Made by a program: the position numbers and the translations under genes. The notes under the pieces are model-generated. The model saw nothing but the letters and a program-made list of their open reading frames with translations, searched no databases and was not told the DNA's origin. Shown here piece after piece: positions 56,248 to 64,000 of a DNA stretch of 64,000 nucleotides. Source of the stretch: Algoriphagus mannitolivorans DSM 15301 (GTDB lineage Bacteria; Bacteroidota; Bacteroidia; Cytophagales; Cyclobacteriaceae); the NCBI RefSeq assembly GCF_000429425.1, contig NZ_AUBV01000004.1:186001-250000 (forward strand). Direction: 5' to 3'. The first letter of the stretch is position 1; the number at the start of each line of letters is the position of its first letter.

Positions 56248-56805
56248 TTAATCTGACTTAAAAAATGGAACTCTGAAATGGGCTATCCACCGATGGTCTA
56301 CCCGCTTGAGTAAGACCAAATCTTTTACTGAAAATTCGCTTTCGAACGATTGGGTTTTGGCATATTCAAGAACTTCCCCAAAGACAGAAGGTTTTAGATC
56401 TTTAAATGCCAAAGTCATGTGGGGATGGAAGTTTCGATCACTCAATTCATCATTAAGCAGCAGGGTTTTCTTACAAAATTGCTTCAGATCGGCCTGTAGT
56501 TTGACCAAAAGTTCATTTTTTTTCACATTCAAAAAGATCACCCGGTTGCCAAAAGTGGCGATCCCCCCAATTTTCAAGGCAAACTCCTTCTGGCTGGAGG
56601 CAAAAGCCTTCAATTGATCTATCAGTACATTTTCCTTTACCTCATTGTAGGAAAATGGCATTTTCAGCGTGATATGTGCCGGGGATTTGAGGGCATATTT
56701 CACCCCAAATTTCTCCTTAATTCCTAGCTTGATGGCCTCCGCTTGCCCCATAATGGGCTCTGGAGGCAGGATGGCCAAAAAATATTTTTCCATTTTTTTC
56801 ATCAT
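56248..56805 (-). CDS. 2'-5' RNA ligase/cyclic phosphodiesterase-like protein
   Basis: This 185-residue protein has the two HxT motifs of the 2H phosphoesterase superfamily: H44-I-T46 (PAHITLKMPF) and H129-M-T131 (FHPHMTLAF). Members cleave or join 2'-5' or cyclic phosphodiester bonds in RNA. Three Met codons occur in the first five residues, so the start could shift by up to four codons. It diverges from the universal stress protein gene. Confidence 0.9.
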   Translation of the reverse strand: MMKKMEKYFLAILPPEPIMGQAEAIKLGIKEKFGVKYALKSPAHITLKMPFSYNEVKENVLIDQLKAFASSQKEFALKIGGIATFGNRVIFLNVKKNELLVKLQADLKQFCKKTLLLNDELSDRNFHPHMTLAFKDLKPSVFGEVLEYAKTQSFESEFSVKDLVLLKRVDHRWIAHFRVPFFKSD

Positions 56806-56905
56806 CTTAAAAGTAATTCAAAAAGTTTGCTCCTGCCTAAAAACAAAAAACTGTTCGATTTCACCGCTCAATCCTTTAACTTAAGCCTGTAAAACCAATA
56901 ATACT

Positions 56906-57820
56906 ATGAAGTACTTTTCTAAGGCCATGATCGGTCTCGACCTCACTGAAATGGATGATATCCTGATCAAAAAAACTGCCGCCTTGGTCAAGTTTTTAGG
57001 GGTCGAAAAATGCTACTTTGTGCATGTGGCCAGGAACCTGGAAATCCCTCAGGAAATCCTCGATCAATACCCAGACCTAATCGCTCCTTCTGATGAATCC
57101 ATAGAAGCTATGATTCTTCAGAAACTGAAAGAACACCATTTCCCGGAGGATATAGAAGTGGAGGCTTTCGTAGAGGAAGGAAGTCATCCATTGGACACTT
57201 TTCTAAGATGGGCCAAGCTTAAGGATTCCGATTTGATCATTATGGGAAGAAAGGAAACGCTTAAAGGAAGCGGAACCTTAGCTGATGGGGTAGCTAAAAA
57301 AGCTCCTTGTTCTATATTACTTCTTCAGGAAAAGAGGGAGGTCAAGCTGCCAAAGAAAATTCTCATGCTGACAGATTTTTCTTCCCACAATCATATGTTT
57401 TATGAATTTGGAGAAAGAATTGCGGCAGACCTACATGCAGAACTGATACCCCTTCACGTCTATGATGTGCCTCACGGATATTCAAAGACCGGTAAGTCTT
57501 TCGAGGAGTTTTCGGAAATCATGAAAGAAAATGCCAAAAAAGACTTCAAAAAATTTGCCTCCAAACATGAAAACTCCAATCTGGACTGTGTCATGCTGCT
57601 CCGTGATGGGGATAATATTGGCAATCAAATTGTCAATTACGCCCAAGAAATAGATGCAGATTTAGTTTTGTTGGGCTCCAGAGGTAGAACTGCTTCTGCG
57701 GCCATATTGCTTGGAAGTACTGCTGAGAAACTTGTCAAAGCCAATAAAATCCTACCTATGCTGATCTTCAAAAAGAAAGGTGAGACAATGGGATTCTTTG
57801 ATGCCTTGTTTAAGATTTAA
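56906..57820 (+). CDS. tandem universal stress protein (UspA family)
   Basis: This 304-residue cytoplasmic protein has two Usp domains, ~1-145 and ~150-288. The second ends with the ATP-binding type loop LLGSRGRTASAAILLGSTAEKL; the first has a shorter version, IMGRKETLKGSGTLADGVAKK. Such proteins respond to starvation or redox stress. It is monocistronic and runs into the convergent methyltransferase gene, overlapping it by 11 nt; its terminator lies inside that gene. Confidence 0.92.
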   Translation: MKYFSKAMIGLDLTEMDDILIKKTAALVKFLGVEKCYFVHVARNLEIPQEILDQYPDLIAPSDESIEAMILQKLKEHHFPEDIEVEAFVEEGSHPLDTFLRWAKLKDSDLIIMGRKETLKGSGTLADGVAKKAPCSILLLQEKREVKLPKKILMLTDFSSHNHMFYEFGERIAADLHAELIPLHVYDVPHGYSKTGKSFEEFSEIMKENAKKDFKKFASKHENSNLDCVMLLRDGDNIGNQIVNYAQEIDADLVLLGSRGRTASAAILLGSTAEKLVKANKILPMLIFKKKGETMGFFDALFKI

Positions 57821-58742
57821 GAGGCTTGGAAAAATAAAAACAAGCTTGATCCCCTATGCCCTCCTGATTGAATCGGAGGGCTTTTTTTTGCATTTCGCTC
57901 AACTCCGGCTTGGAAAAAACACTATCTATATTTCCTGAATCCAACTTTTCCCCACGTTCGTAAAGCTCGGTCCCCCAAAATTGAAATTCATTGGAATCGA
58001 ATTCCAGTTCATCCAATTTTAACCCAATTTTCTCGCCCAAGTGCTGCAGTCCCTTAACCGATGGAATAGTCAAATGTCTAGGGGCATCCAGCTGTACCCA
58101 GAGATTTCCTTTTTCCTTCCATACTTGGGAATCAGCTACGGGAAGTCTAAGAAGAAGCTTTCCTCCGGGGTTTAATTTCTCCCAGCATGTGGTCAAAACC
58201 TTTTTAGGGTCCTCCATATGCTCAAAGGCATGATGCATCATGATCAAGTCGAAATTGCCAACTGCTTTCTCAAATTCTGTCGGAAACAAGCTTAAGCCTG
58301 ATGAAATACGAACCTCTTTGGCTATAAAGGGATCATAACCTTCCAGGTTTTGAAATCCCCCACAATAAAGTTCATAAAGCAACTGTCCATTACCACAGCC
58401 CACATCGGCGATTCTGGCATTCCTACTGGGTCGAAGCTTTTTCAGCCAATACCCATAAATCGGCGAAAAAATCCCGAATGTTCCAAAAATACTCATGCGA
58501 AGTCTCTTCAACCATCTAAACAGCGGATTGGAGAATTGTAGTTCTTGAAAGGAATAGTAGCTTTTGGGATAATAGTCTCCGAGATTTTCCGGGACTTTTG
58601 AGATATGCAAAGAGCCGCAAGAGAGGCATTCCAAATAGGAAAACTTGTCACCTTTGCCAAGCATTCTTTCCTCAGCCAGAAAAGACTGCTGATCTGTACT
58701 CCCGCAGTAAGGACATGATTTTCCGGAGAAATCAGTAGGCAT
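57810..58742 (-). CDS. class I SAM methyltransferase with N-terminal zinc ribbon
   Basis: This 310-residue protein has an N-terminal Cys4 zinc ribbon (CPYCG at ~10-14 and CLSCG at ~39-43). A methyltransferase domain follows, with IADVGCGNGQLLYEL (SAM loop) and HAFEHMEDP. This layout is common in methyltransferases of surface-polysaccharide loci that act on sugars. It overlaps the preceding sugar-transferase gene by 11 nt and is likely translated with it. The acceptor is unknown. Confidence 0.88.
   Translation of the reverse strand: MPTDFSGKSCPYCGSTDQQSFLAEERMLGKGDKFSYLECLSCGSLHISKVPENLGDYYPKSYYSFQELQFSNPLFRWLKRLRMSIFGTFGIFSPIYGYWLKKLRPSRNARIADVGCGNGQLLYELYCGGFQNLEGYDPFIAKEVRISSGLSLFPTEFEKAVGNFDLIMMHHAFEHMEDPKKVLTTCWEKLNPGGKLLLRLPVADSQVWKEKGNLWVQLDAPRHLTIPSVKGLQHLGEKIGLKLDELEFDSNEFQFWGTELYERGEKLDSGNIDSVFSKPELSEMQKKALRFNQEGIGDQACFYFSKPLKS
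57858..57889 (+). terminator. terminator of the usp gene, inside the convergent methyltransferase gene
   Basis: GCCCTCC (57858-57864) pairs with GGAGGGC (57875-57881) over a 10-nt loop and is followed by eight T residues. It lies 38 nt after the usp stop but within the last 80 nt of the methyltransferase coding sequence on the other strand. Confidence 0.8.
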
Positions 58743-60102
58743 TATCCCTGTTTAAGAGCAACTCATAAACGGTCTTTACCATAATCTCCATGTCCAGGAA
58801 AAATGACCAGTTGTTGATGTAAAAGTAATCCAGTCTCACTCGGGAGCGGATTTGATGTGGATTTTCGATTTCCCCTCTATATCCTCGCACCTGCGCCAGT
58901 CCGGTGATTCCCGGTCTGATTTTATGTCTGGAATTGTAGCGCTCGATCTGAGTTTTGAAAGTTTGGTTCATCGGGACAGTATGAGGCCTTGGTCCGACCA
59001 CTGACATATCTCCCATCAACACATTCAAAAACTGCGGCATTTCGTCCAGGGAGGTGTTTCGGAGGAAGGCTCCAATTCGAGTCACCCGAGGATCATTTTT
59101 GGTAGCCTGCTTGGTGTCTGCGTAATCATTTGGAGTCATGGAGCGAAACTTCAGGCAGTTAAATACCTGGTTATTGACTCCATTTCTTTTTTGAATAAAG
59201 AAAATCGGCCCTCTGGATTCCAGTTTGATCAGGATCCCCACCAATGGTATTAACCAGGACAGGATAAAGACTATCACCAAACTGGCGAAAATCATGTCAA
59301 AAGCTCTTTTGGCAAAGCTGTTAATTGGATGATCCAGAGGAATGTCATTGACATTGATGACAAAAAAGTCTCCGTATTTGGAGAAAGACAGATTCTTTTC
59401 CAGCTGAAGGCTACCTCCAGGAATCATTTTCACCTTGATGTAATGCTCATCCGCAAAGTCAATCACTTTTTTCACCAAAGCCGGCTCCAAATGCTCATGG
59501 ATATATATTAAGTCCAAATCCAAACCCGGAGCTTCTTCAAAAAAAGTCGCCACACCACCTCTGGTTTGCTGACAGTCAGACTGATCATCAAAGTATCCCA
59601 GAAAATTGATCCCAAAGTCCTTTCGAATCCTGAACACATCGGCAAGCTTGGGACTTGTGCCCCCCTTTCCGACAATCACCGCATTTCTGTAGTTCTTTCC
59701 CTGTATCCGATAGGTTTTTAGCACCATGTGCACCGACACCCGGAATGATGCCATCAAAATGAGTTGAATCGCGCCAAAACCCAATATTTGAACCCATCGG
59801 TAATCCTTTCCTTCCAAAGGAATCCAAAGAATGGCTAAAACTGCTAAAAACCATGAAACTGTAACCAGAAGCTTACGCAAGGTAGTGTCATATTCCTCTG
59901 TCCTTCCGATTTTGTAATCCTTTCGGAGCACAGAAATCAAAAACCAAGCGCCTCCTAAGGGAAGATAGGCCAGAAAATCCACGCCTTCCAGAAACCCAAG
60001 GCTTTGGAGGGTATTATTGGCGATCCATAATGAAAGCAATGCGGCCAAAAAATCACATATCGTGAATAACCATGGAAAGTAAACATCAAATCTTCTCTTC
60101 AT
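58732..60102 (-). CDS. undecaprenyl-phosphate sugar phosphotransferase (WcaJ/WbaP type)
   Basis: This 456-residue polytopic membrane protein starts exopolysaccharide synthesis by moving a sugar-1-phosphate to undecaprenyl phosphate. Four or five N-terminal hydrophobic segments and a nucleotide-binding-like middle (NAVIVGKGG) precede the bacterial sugar-transferase domain: [63 protein letters not shown] and the [15 protein letters not shown] motif. The sugar is not certain. Co-transcribed with the Zn-ribbon methyltransferase. Confidence 0.94.
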   Translation of the reverse strand: MKRRFDVYFPWLFTICDFLAALLSLWIANNTLQSLGFLEGVDFLAYLPLGGAWFLISVLRKDYKIGRTEEYDTTLRKLLVTVSWFLAVLAILWIPLEGKDYRWVQILGFGAIQLILMASFRVSVHMVLKTYRIQGKNYRNAVIVGKGGTSPKLADVFRIRKDFGINFLGYFDDQSDCQQTRGGVATFFEEAPGLDLDLIYIHEHLEPALVKKVIDFADEHYIKVKMIPGGSLQLEKNLSFSKYGDFFVINVNDIPLDHPINSFAKRAFDMIFASLVIVFILSWLIPLVGILIKLESRGPIFFIQKRNGVNNQVFNCLKFRSMTPNDYADTKQATKNDPRVTRIGAFLRNTSLDEMPQFLNVLMGDMSVVGPRPHTVPMNQTFKTQIERYNSRHKIRPGITGLAQVRGYRGEIENPHQIRSRVRLDYFYINNWSFFLDMEIMVKTVYELLLNRDNAY

Positions 60103-60254
60103 AAAAATTTAGGAATTCCGACAATCTGTAGGGCTGAAATCTTAGACAATTTTCATACCCCTTCTAGATTACGGCTTAAAATTAAGAAAGAAATAATCAA
60201 GCATGATTACTTTTGGAATTAAATGTAATCCCCATTTCACTTTTGCTTATCAGT

Positions 60255-60926
60255 ATGAGTTCATTGACCAGCCTTTTTGCTTCTTCAGATCAGCCAGACT
60301 CTTTGGGAGCCAGATTCAGGAAGAAAAGACTGGAGAAATTTGAGAAGTTGTTCTTCGAAAATTTTAATCCTGAAAGTCCGCTTCGGATTTTAGACGTAGG
60401 TGGAACAGATTATTTCTGGAAAGACAGTCAAATCCTCAATTTGCCCGACTGTCGGATTGTTTTGCTGAATCTTCATTTGGAAAAAACCTCGCATCCAAAC
60501 ATAGAAGCACGGATTGGGGATGCTACCCATATGAAGGAATTTGAGGATCAAAGCTTTGATTTGGTATTTTCCAACTCGGTGATCGAGCATTTGTATACCT
60601 GGGAAAACCAACAGCGCATGGCAAAAGAAATCCAGCGTGTTGGAAAAAAATATTTTATCCAGACTCCCAATAAATATTTCCCGGTAGAAGCACACTATGC
60701 ACTCCCTTTTGCTCAGTATATGCCCAAGAAGCTCTTGTTTTATCTACTGACCAAAACCAAACTCAGCCGCTTTCAAAAATGGGATTCTAAGGCCGCTCAG
60801 CAATATTTGGATGAAATTCGGCTTTTGGATGAAATAGAAATGCAAAGGCTTTTCCCAAAATCAAAAATCCTTAAAGAAAAAGCCCTGGGCATGACCAAAT
60901 CCATCACTGCCCATAACTTGGGTTAG
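60255..60926 (+). CDS. class I SAM-dependent methyltransferase
   Basis: From the ATG at 60255 (MSSLTSLFASSDQPDSLGARF) it has 223 residues; an upstream TTG at 60213 is in frame but adds doubtful sequence. The SAM-binding core is RILDVGGTDYFW, DATHMKEFEDQSFDLVFSNSVIEHL, as in small-molecule or lipid/sugar methyltransferases. It diverges from the sugar transferase and overlaps the ABC exporter's 3' end by 4 nt. It may act on a surface glycan; this is inference. Confidence 0.85.
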   Translation: MSSLTSLFASSDQPDSLGARFRKKRLEKFEKLFFENFNPESPLRILDVGGTDYFWKDSQILNLPDCRIVLLNLHLEKTSHPNIEARIGDATHMKEFEDQSFDLVFSNSVIEHLYTWENQQRMAKEIQRVGKKYFIQTPNKYFPVEAHYALPFAQYMPKKLLFYLLTKTKLSRFQKWDSKAAQQYLDEIRLLDEIEMQRLFPKSKILKEKALGMTKSITAHNLG

Positions 60927-62710
60927 TCGGCAAACTGCAACTTGACAAGGTTGGAATAGAAACCGCTTTCTTCCTGTACCAACTCCTGATGGGAACCTTC
61001 CTCCACAATTTTCCCCTCACTGAGGACATAAATCCTATCTACCTTTCGGATAGTGGCCAGTCTATGGGCAATGATCAGGGTGGTTCTCCCTTTCATCAAC
61101 TCGTCCAATGCCTGCTGAACCAAAGATTCAGACTCCGCATCCAAGGAGGAGGTGGCTTCGTCCAAAATCAAAATTGCCGGATCTTTCAAGATGGCTCGGG
61201 CAATTGCTACCCGCTGCCTCTGCCCACCGGATAATTTGATGCCGCGTTCCCCGACCAAGGTGTCCAAACCCTCAGGAAATTGGGAGATAAACTGCCAGGC
61301 ATTGGCCTTTTTGCAGGCCAGAATGATTTCCTCCTCAGTCGCACCAGGCTTGGCATAGGCAATGTTTTCACGGATACTTCCTCCAAAAAGCAGGACCTCC
61401 TGAGGAACGATTCCGATTTTGCTTCTGAGGGATTTTAGGTACCAGTCTTTGACATCTCGGTCATCTACCCGTATTGCCCCTTTTTCCACTTCGTAAAATC
61501 TCAGCAGCAACTGGATAATTGTCGATTTCCCAGCCCCTGAATGCCCGGCTAAGGCTACTTTTTCCCCTGGGTTGATGGTCATAGAAATAGACTTCAATAC
61601 CTCGACCTCAGGCCTTGCTGGATATCTGAAGCTTACTTGGTCAAATTCAATTTTTCCCAAAAACTTATCAGAAGACTGGCCAGTCTCAGATTCAGCTGGC
61701 TCTTCCAAGATCTCCAATACCCGCTCGGAGCTTCCTATCGCTTTTTGTAATTGTGAATAAATATCCCCCAATCCCGCAATGGATCCCCCGATAAAGGTGG
61801 TATAAAGCACAAAAGACACCAATTCACCCACGCTCATGTCACCTGATGCGACCAGACTGGCCCCATACCACATCACTCCGACAATGCCTCCGAAAAGTGC
61901 AAATATGATAAATGAGATAAAGGCACCTCGATATTTCGCAGTCTTCAAAGCGACCTCTACCACTCTGCCCAGACCTTTACCATATCGATCGGATTCAAAA
62001 CCTTCTCCAACAAAAGATTTCACCGTTGCGATGGATTGGAGTGTTTCCTCTACAATGACATTTGCCCCGGCCAATTCATCCTGAGTTTTCTTGGACAGCC
62101 TTCGGATAAATCTCCCAAAGACCATCGCTACCAAGACCAATACAGGGAAAGTACCGAGCATAAACAAGGTCAACTTTGGAGTATTGATCAACAAAAAAGC
62201 AACCCCTGCTACCAAGGTGATGACCTGGCGGAAAAGCTCAGCCAGAGTAGTAGAAAAGGTGTCTTGAAGCTGACTGACGTCAGACGTAATTCTACTGATC
62301 AGCTCACCGGTTCGTCTTTGGTCAAAAAACCTCATTGGCAGTCTCACCAGTCTGGAGTAGAGCGAATGGCGGATATCCCGCATGGAGCGCTCCGACACCA
62401 AAGCAAACAGCCAAACCCTGAAAAAAGAGAAAATGCTCTGAACTGCTAAAATCCCGATCAATAAGAGAGCAATGGTATTGACATCATTGACAATCCAATC
62501 TCCTCCCTGCGCCGTATCGATTAATTTTCCGGCTACAAAGGGGAAGGTCAGGAGCGTCAGAGATGAAAAAAGTAAAAACACCAATCCCAGAAAAAATGCC
62601 CATTTATAAGGCATCAAAAAGCGGAAAATCCCGCCCAGTTTACTCAGGTTTTGCTTGTTCAACTTCCGCTTTTCTTCAGGTTCCAAAGCGGTTCCTCGTT
62701 GCTTAGCCAT
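60923..62710 (-). CDS. MsbA-like ABC exporter half-transporter
   Basis: This 595-residue protein fuses a six-helix membrane domain (~30-335) to an ATPase domain. Motifs are Walker A GHSGAGKST, Q-loop VPQEVLLFGGSI, signature LSGGQRQRVAIARA and Walker B ILILDEATSSLDAES. The homodimer would export a lipid or drug; MsbA-like lipid flipping is one option but the substrate is open. The gene is monocistronic. Confidence 0.94.
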   Translation of the reverse strand: MAKQRGTALEPEEKRKLNKQNLSKLGGIFRFLMPYKWAFFLGLVFLLFSSLTLLTFPFVAGKLIDTAQGGDWIVNDVNTIALLLIGILAVQSIFSFFRVWLFALVSERSMRDIRHSLYSRLVRLPMRFFDQRRTGELISRITSDVSQLQDTFSTTLAELFRQVITLVAGVAFLLINTPKLTLFMLGTFPVLVLVAMVFGRFIRRLSKKTQDELAGANVIVEETLQSIATVKSFVGEGFESDRYGKGLGRVVEVALKTAKYRGAFISFIIFALFGGIVGVMWYGASLVASGDMSVGELVSFVLYTTFIGGSIAGLGDIYSQLQKAIGSSERVLEILEEPAESETGQSSDKFLGKIEFDQVSFRYPARPEVEVLKSISMTINPGEKVALAGHSGAGKSTIIQLLLRFYEVEKGAIRVDDRDVKDWYLKSLRSKIGIVPQEVLLFGGSIRENIAYAKPGATEEEIILACKKANAWQFISQFPEGLDTLVGERGIKLSGGQRQRVAIARAILKDPAILILDEATSSLDAESESLVQQALDELMKGRTTLIIAHRLATIRKVDRIYVLSEGKIVEEGSHQELVQEESGFYSNLVKLQFAD

Positions 62711-62786
62711 TGGTTTTTATTTGATCAATTGGCAAAAGTAGGGCTTTAGCTGTAGAAATCTCAAAAATACCTTTCAGAAAGGAGGA

Positions 62787-63908
62787 TTACTCCAAAAGCT
62801 GAAGAGCAAGCTTTTCCCCCAGTGCGGCCGAATGCTTAAATCCATGACCTGAGCATGCCGAGACAAGCTGAGCTTTGGAGCTCCCGTTCCAGTTTTCCAC
62901 CACAAATCTGGCATCTTCGGTCACTGTGTAAAAACAGACTTTCGATTTCAGAAATTCAGGCAGAAGTCCCTTGATTTTCCCTTTGACTTTGGTGTCCCAA
63001 AAAAGTTTTTGCTCCTCCAAACTGACCGTTCTAGCTAAGGCATCTGGATGTCCGCAATCCAAAAATGATTCTGTAGCCATTTTTACAGTTTTACCATCTA
63101 AAGAGGGAAATCCGTAGATAAAATCTTCAGGCTTGGGACCAAATCCCCACATCCACACCGGATATTGTGACCAATCCCCTAGCTCCGGATCAACCTTCAC
63201 CCAATGCAAAATCTGGCGGCAGATTTTAAACCTTTGTCGATCTTTTGAAGGGAGAAAATCCTTCACCCAGCCGCCTGAAGAAATCAGAATTCTTTCTGAC
63301 CAGAATTCTCCTTCGGTTGTTTTTAGGCAAAACCCACCTACCGTTTCCTCAATTTTCAATACCGGGCAGTTGGTTTGTAATTTTGCTCCCAGGGAACAGG
63401 CTAACTGAATCTGGGTGGAAATGGCCAACTCTGGACGAAGGAAACCTGCTTCTTTTTCCCGGTAAATCTTCCCCTTTTCGGGAATGTTGAAGGCAGGATA
63501 GAAGTCCTTTGCCTCCTCAGGAGTCAATATTTCATGGGAAATTTCCTGCTTTTGGGCAAAGCGAACGGTCCTTTCCCAAAAACCCTCAGAACCGTGTTTG
63601 GACCAAGGATCTTCTCCTGAATCTATCAAAATCCCCCCACAGGTGCTCATAATCTGTTTACCTGATTTCGCCTCCAACTCTTTCCAGATTTCATGAGATC
63701 TTTTGGCCAAGGCCACATAATCTTCTCCTTCGCCCACCGCTAGCCGGGTAATTCTGGTTTCACCATGGCTTGACCCCATTTCATGGGGAGGATTAAAACG
63801 GTCAATGCCGAGGACACTTTTTCCGGACTTACTCAATTGATAGAAAGCGGCGCTTCCCACAGCACCCAAACCGATGACTGTAAAATCGAATTTCTTAGGG
63901 TTTCCCAT
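62787..63908 (-). CDS. SolA/sarcosine oxidase-like FAD amine oxidase
   Basis: From the ATG at 63908 (MGNPKKFDF; 373 residues; a TTG two codons upstream is less likely) the protein has the FAD motif VIGLGAVGSAAFYQL at 11-25 and GSSHGETRITRLAVGEG, typical of N-methyl-L-tryptophan oxidase and monomeric sarcosine oxidase. The Cys of VCFYTVTEDARFVV matches the covalent flavin attachment site, and ACSGHGFKHSAALGE is the C-terminal FAD motif. It oxidises an N-methyl amino acid and makes H2O2. Substrate is not certain. Confidence 0.9.
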   Translation of the reverse strand: MGNPKKFDFTVIGLGAVGSAAFYQLSKSGKSVLGIDRFNPPHEMGSSHGETRITRLAVGEGEDYVALAKRSHEIWKELEAKSGKQIMSTCGGILIDSGEDPWSKHGSEGFWERTVRFAQKQEISHEILTPEEAKDFYPAFNIPEKGKIYREKEAGFLRPELAISTQIQLACSLGAKLQTNCPVLKIEETVGGFCLKTTEGEFWSERILISSGGWVKDFLPSKDRQRFKICRQILHWVKVDPELGDWSQYPVWMWGFGPKPEDFIYGFPSLDGKTVKMATESFLDCGHPDALARTVSLEEQKLFWDTKVKGKIKGLLPEFLKSKVCFYTVTEDARFVVENWNGSSKAQLVSACSGHGFKHSAALGEKLALQLLE

Positions 63909-63922
63909 TTCCAAAAGTTAAA

Positions 63923-63948
63923 AAAGCCGGAGAATAATCTCCGGCTTT
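63923..63948 (-). terminator. terminator for the gene at the right edge
   Basis: GCCGGAGA (63926-63933) pairs with TCTCCGGC (63938-63945) over a 4-nt loop, and on the minus strand the stem is followed by six T residues. It lies directly after the stop codon at 63952, before the amine oxidase gene. Confidence 0.75.
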
Positions 63949-63951
63949 CCA

Positions 63952-64000
63952 TTAGCTTTTTCCCATTTGTGCATCGATGAGTTCCCGTTTAAGTTTACGC
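63952..64000 (-). CDS. 3' end of an unidentified gene at the right edge
   Basis: On the minus strand a frame entering from the right edge reads RKLKRELIDAQMGKS and stops at 63952-63954. A terminator follows at once, which supports a real gene end. The fragment is too short to identify. Confidence 0.5.
   Translation of the reverse strand, partial: RKLKRELIDAQMGKS

Noticed and set aside
55801-56261. Two plus-strand frames upstream of susC (70 and 93 codons)
   Set aside because: Their products are low-complexity Lys/Ile/Phe-rich sequences, the frames overlap each other and no ribosome-binding or promoter signal supports them.

Overview
The window looks like chromosomal DNA of a Bacteroidota bacterium, most likely a pigmented aerobic member of the Cytophagales (Cyclobacteriaceae/Algoriphagus-like). 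The grounds are a SusC/SusD outer-membrane pair, Bacteroidota-type promoters (TTTG-N19/20-TAnnTTTG), a Bacteroidota-type ars cluster with a DUF6428 protein, a type-2 IleS, a GH3-family adenylating enzyme next to lptB/recJ, a CrtD-like carotenoid desaturase and many small lipoproteins. The genus is an inference. I see no rRNA, tRNA, CRISPR array, insertion sequence or prophage.

Layout: 1-2.3 kb holds a truncated MoxR ATPase, an rluE-like pseudouridine synthase and an overlooked 58-residue Cys-tailed protein. At 2.3-5.5 kb a SulP anion transporter converges on an arsR-DUF6428-arsC-like operon with a recognisable promoter/operator but no efflux pump. 5.5-13.6 kb carries a VOC protein, an unknown secreted protein, a TPR histidine kinase/NarL regulator pair, two lipoproteins and a small envelope protein. 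13.7-22.5 kb is housekeeping: ileS-lspA, a SNF2 helicase and a PIN-PhoH ATPase. 22.6-29.6 kb has a small secreted protein, a small membrane-anchored ORF, two LytTR regulators, a LytS-type kinase and uvrA.

29.9-37.2 kb is the most unusual part. A long carotenoid-oxygenase-family enzyme with a hydrophobic insertion is followed after 5 nt by a 1693-residue protein made of a degenerate protein kinase, an AAA ATPase, a helical-repeat region, GAF, a coiled coil and a class III adenylate cyclase with intact catalytic residues. The arrangement suggests a link between apocarotenoid chemistry and cAMP signalling. From 37.2 to 46.1 kb nearly everything is on the minus strand: an M24 peptidase with a Tat-like signal, a lytic transglycosylase, a TIMP-like secreted protein, GH3, lptB, recJ, a small membrane protein, prmA and tpiA. 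A 7-bp-periodic repeat lies at 38560-38671.

46.1-51.1 kb has recX, the CrtD-like desaturase (a second carotenoid gene), two tandem duplicated lipoprotein genes with matching terminators, and a DUF302 protein. 51.1-55.8 kb is the SusC/SusD pair without linked hydrolases. 56.2-64 kb has a 2'-5' RNA ligase-like protein, a tandem UspA protein, two methyltransferases beside a polyprenyl-phosphate sugar transferase (probably the edge of a surface-polysaccharide locus), an MsbA-like ABC exporter, a SolA-like amine oxidase and the 3' end of another gene. Convergent genes repeatedly overlap at their 3' ends, so the region is tightly packed.
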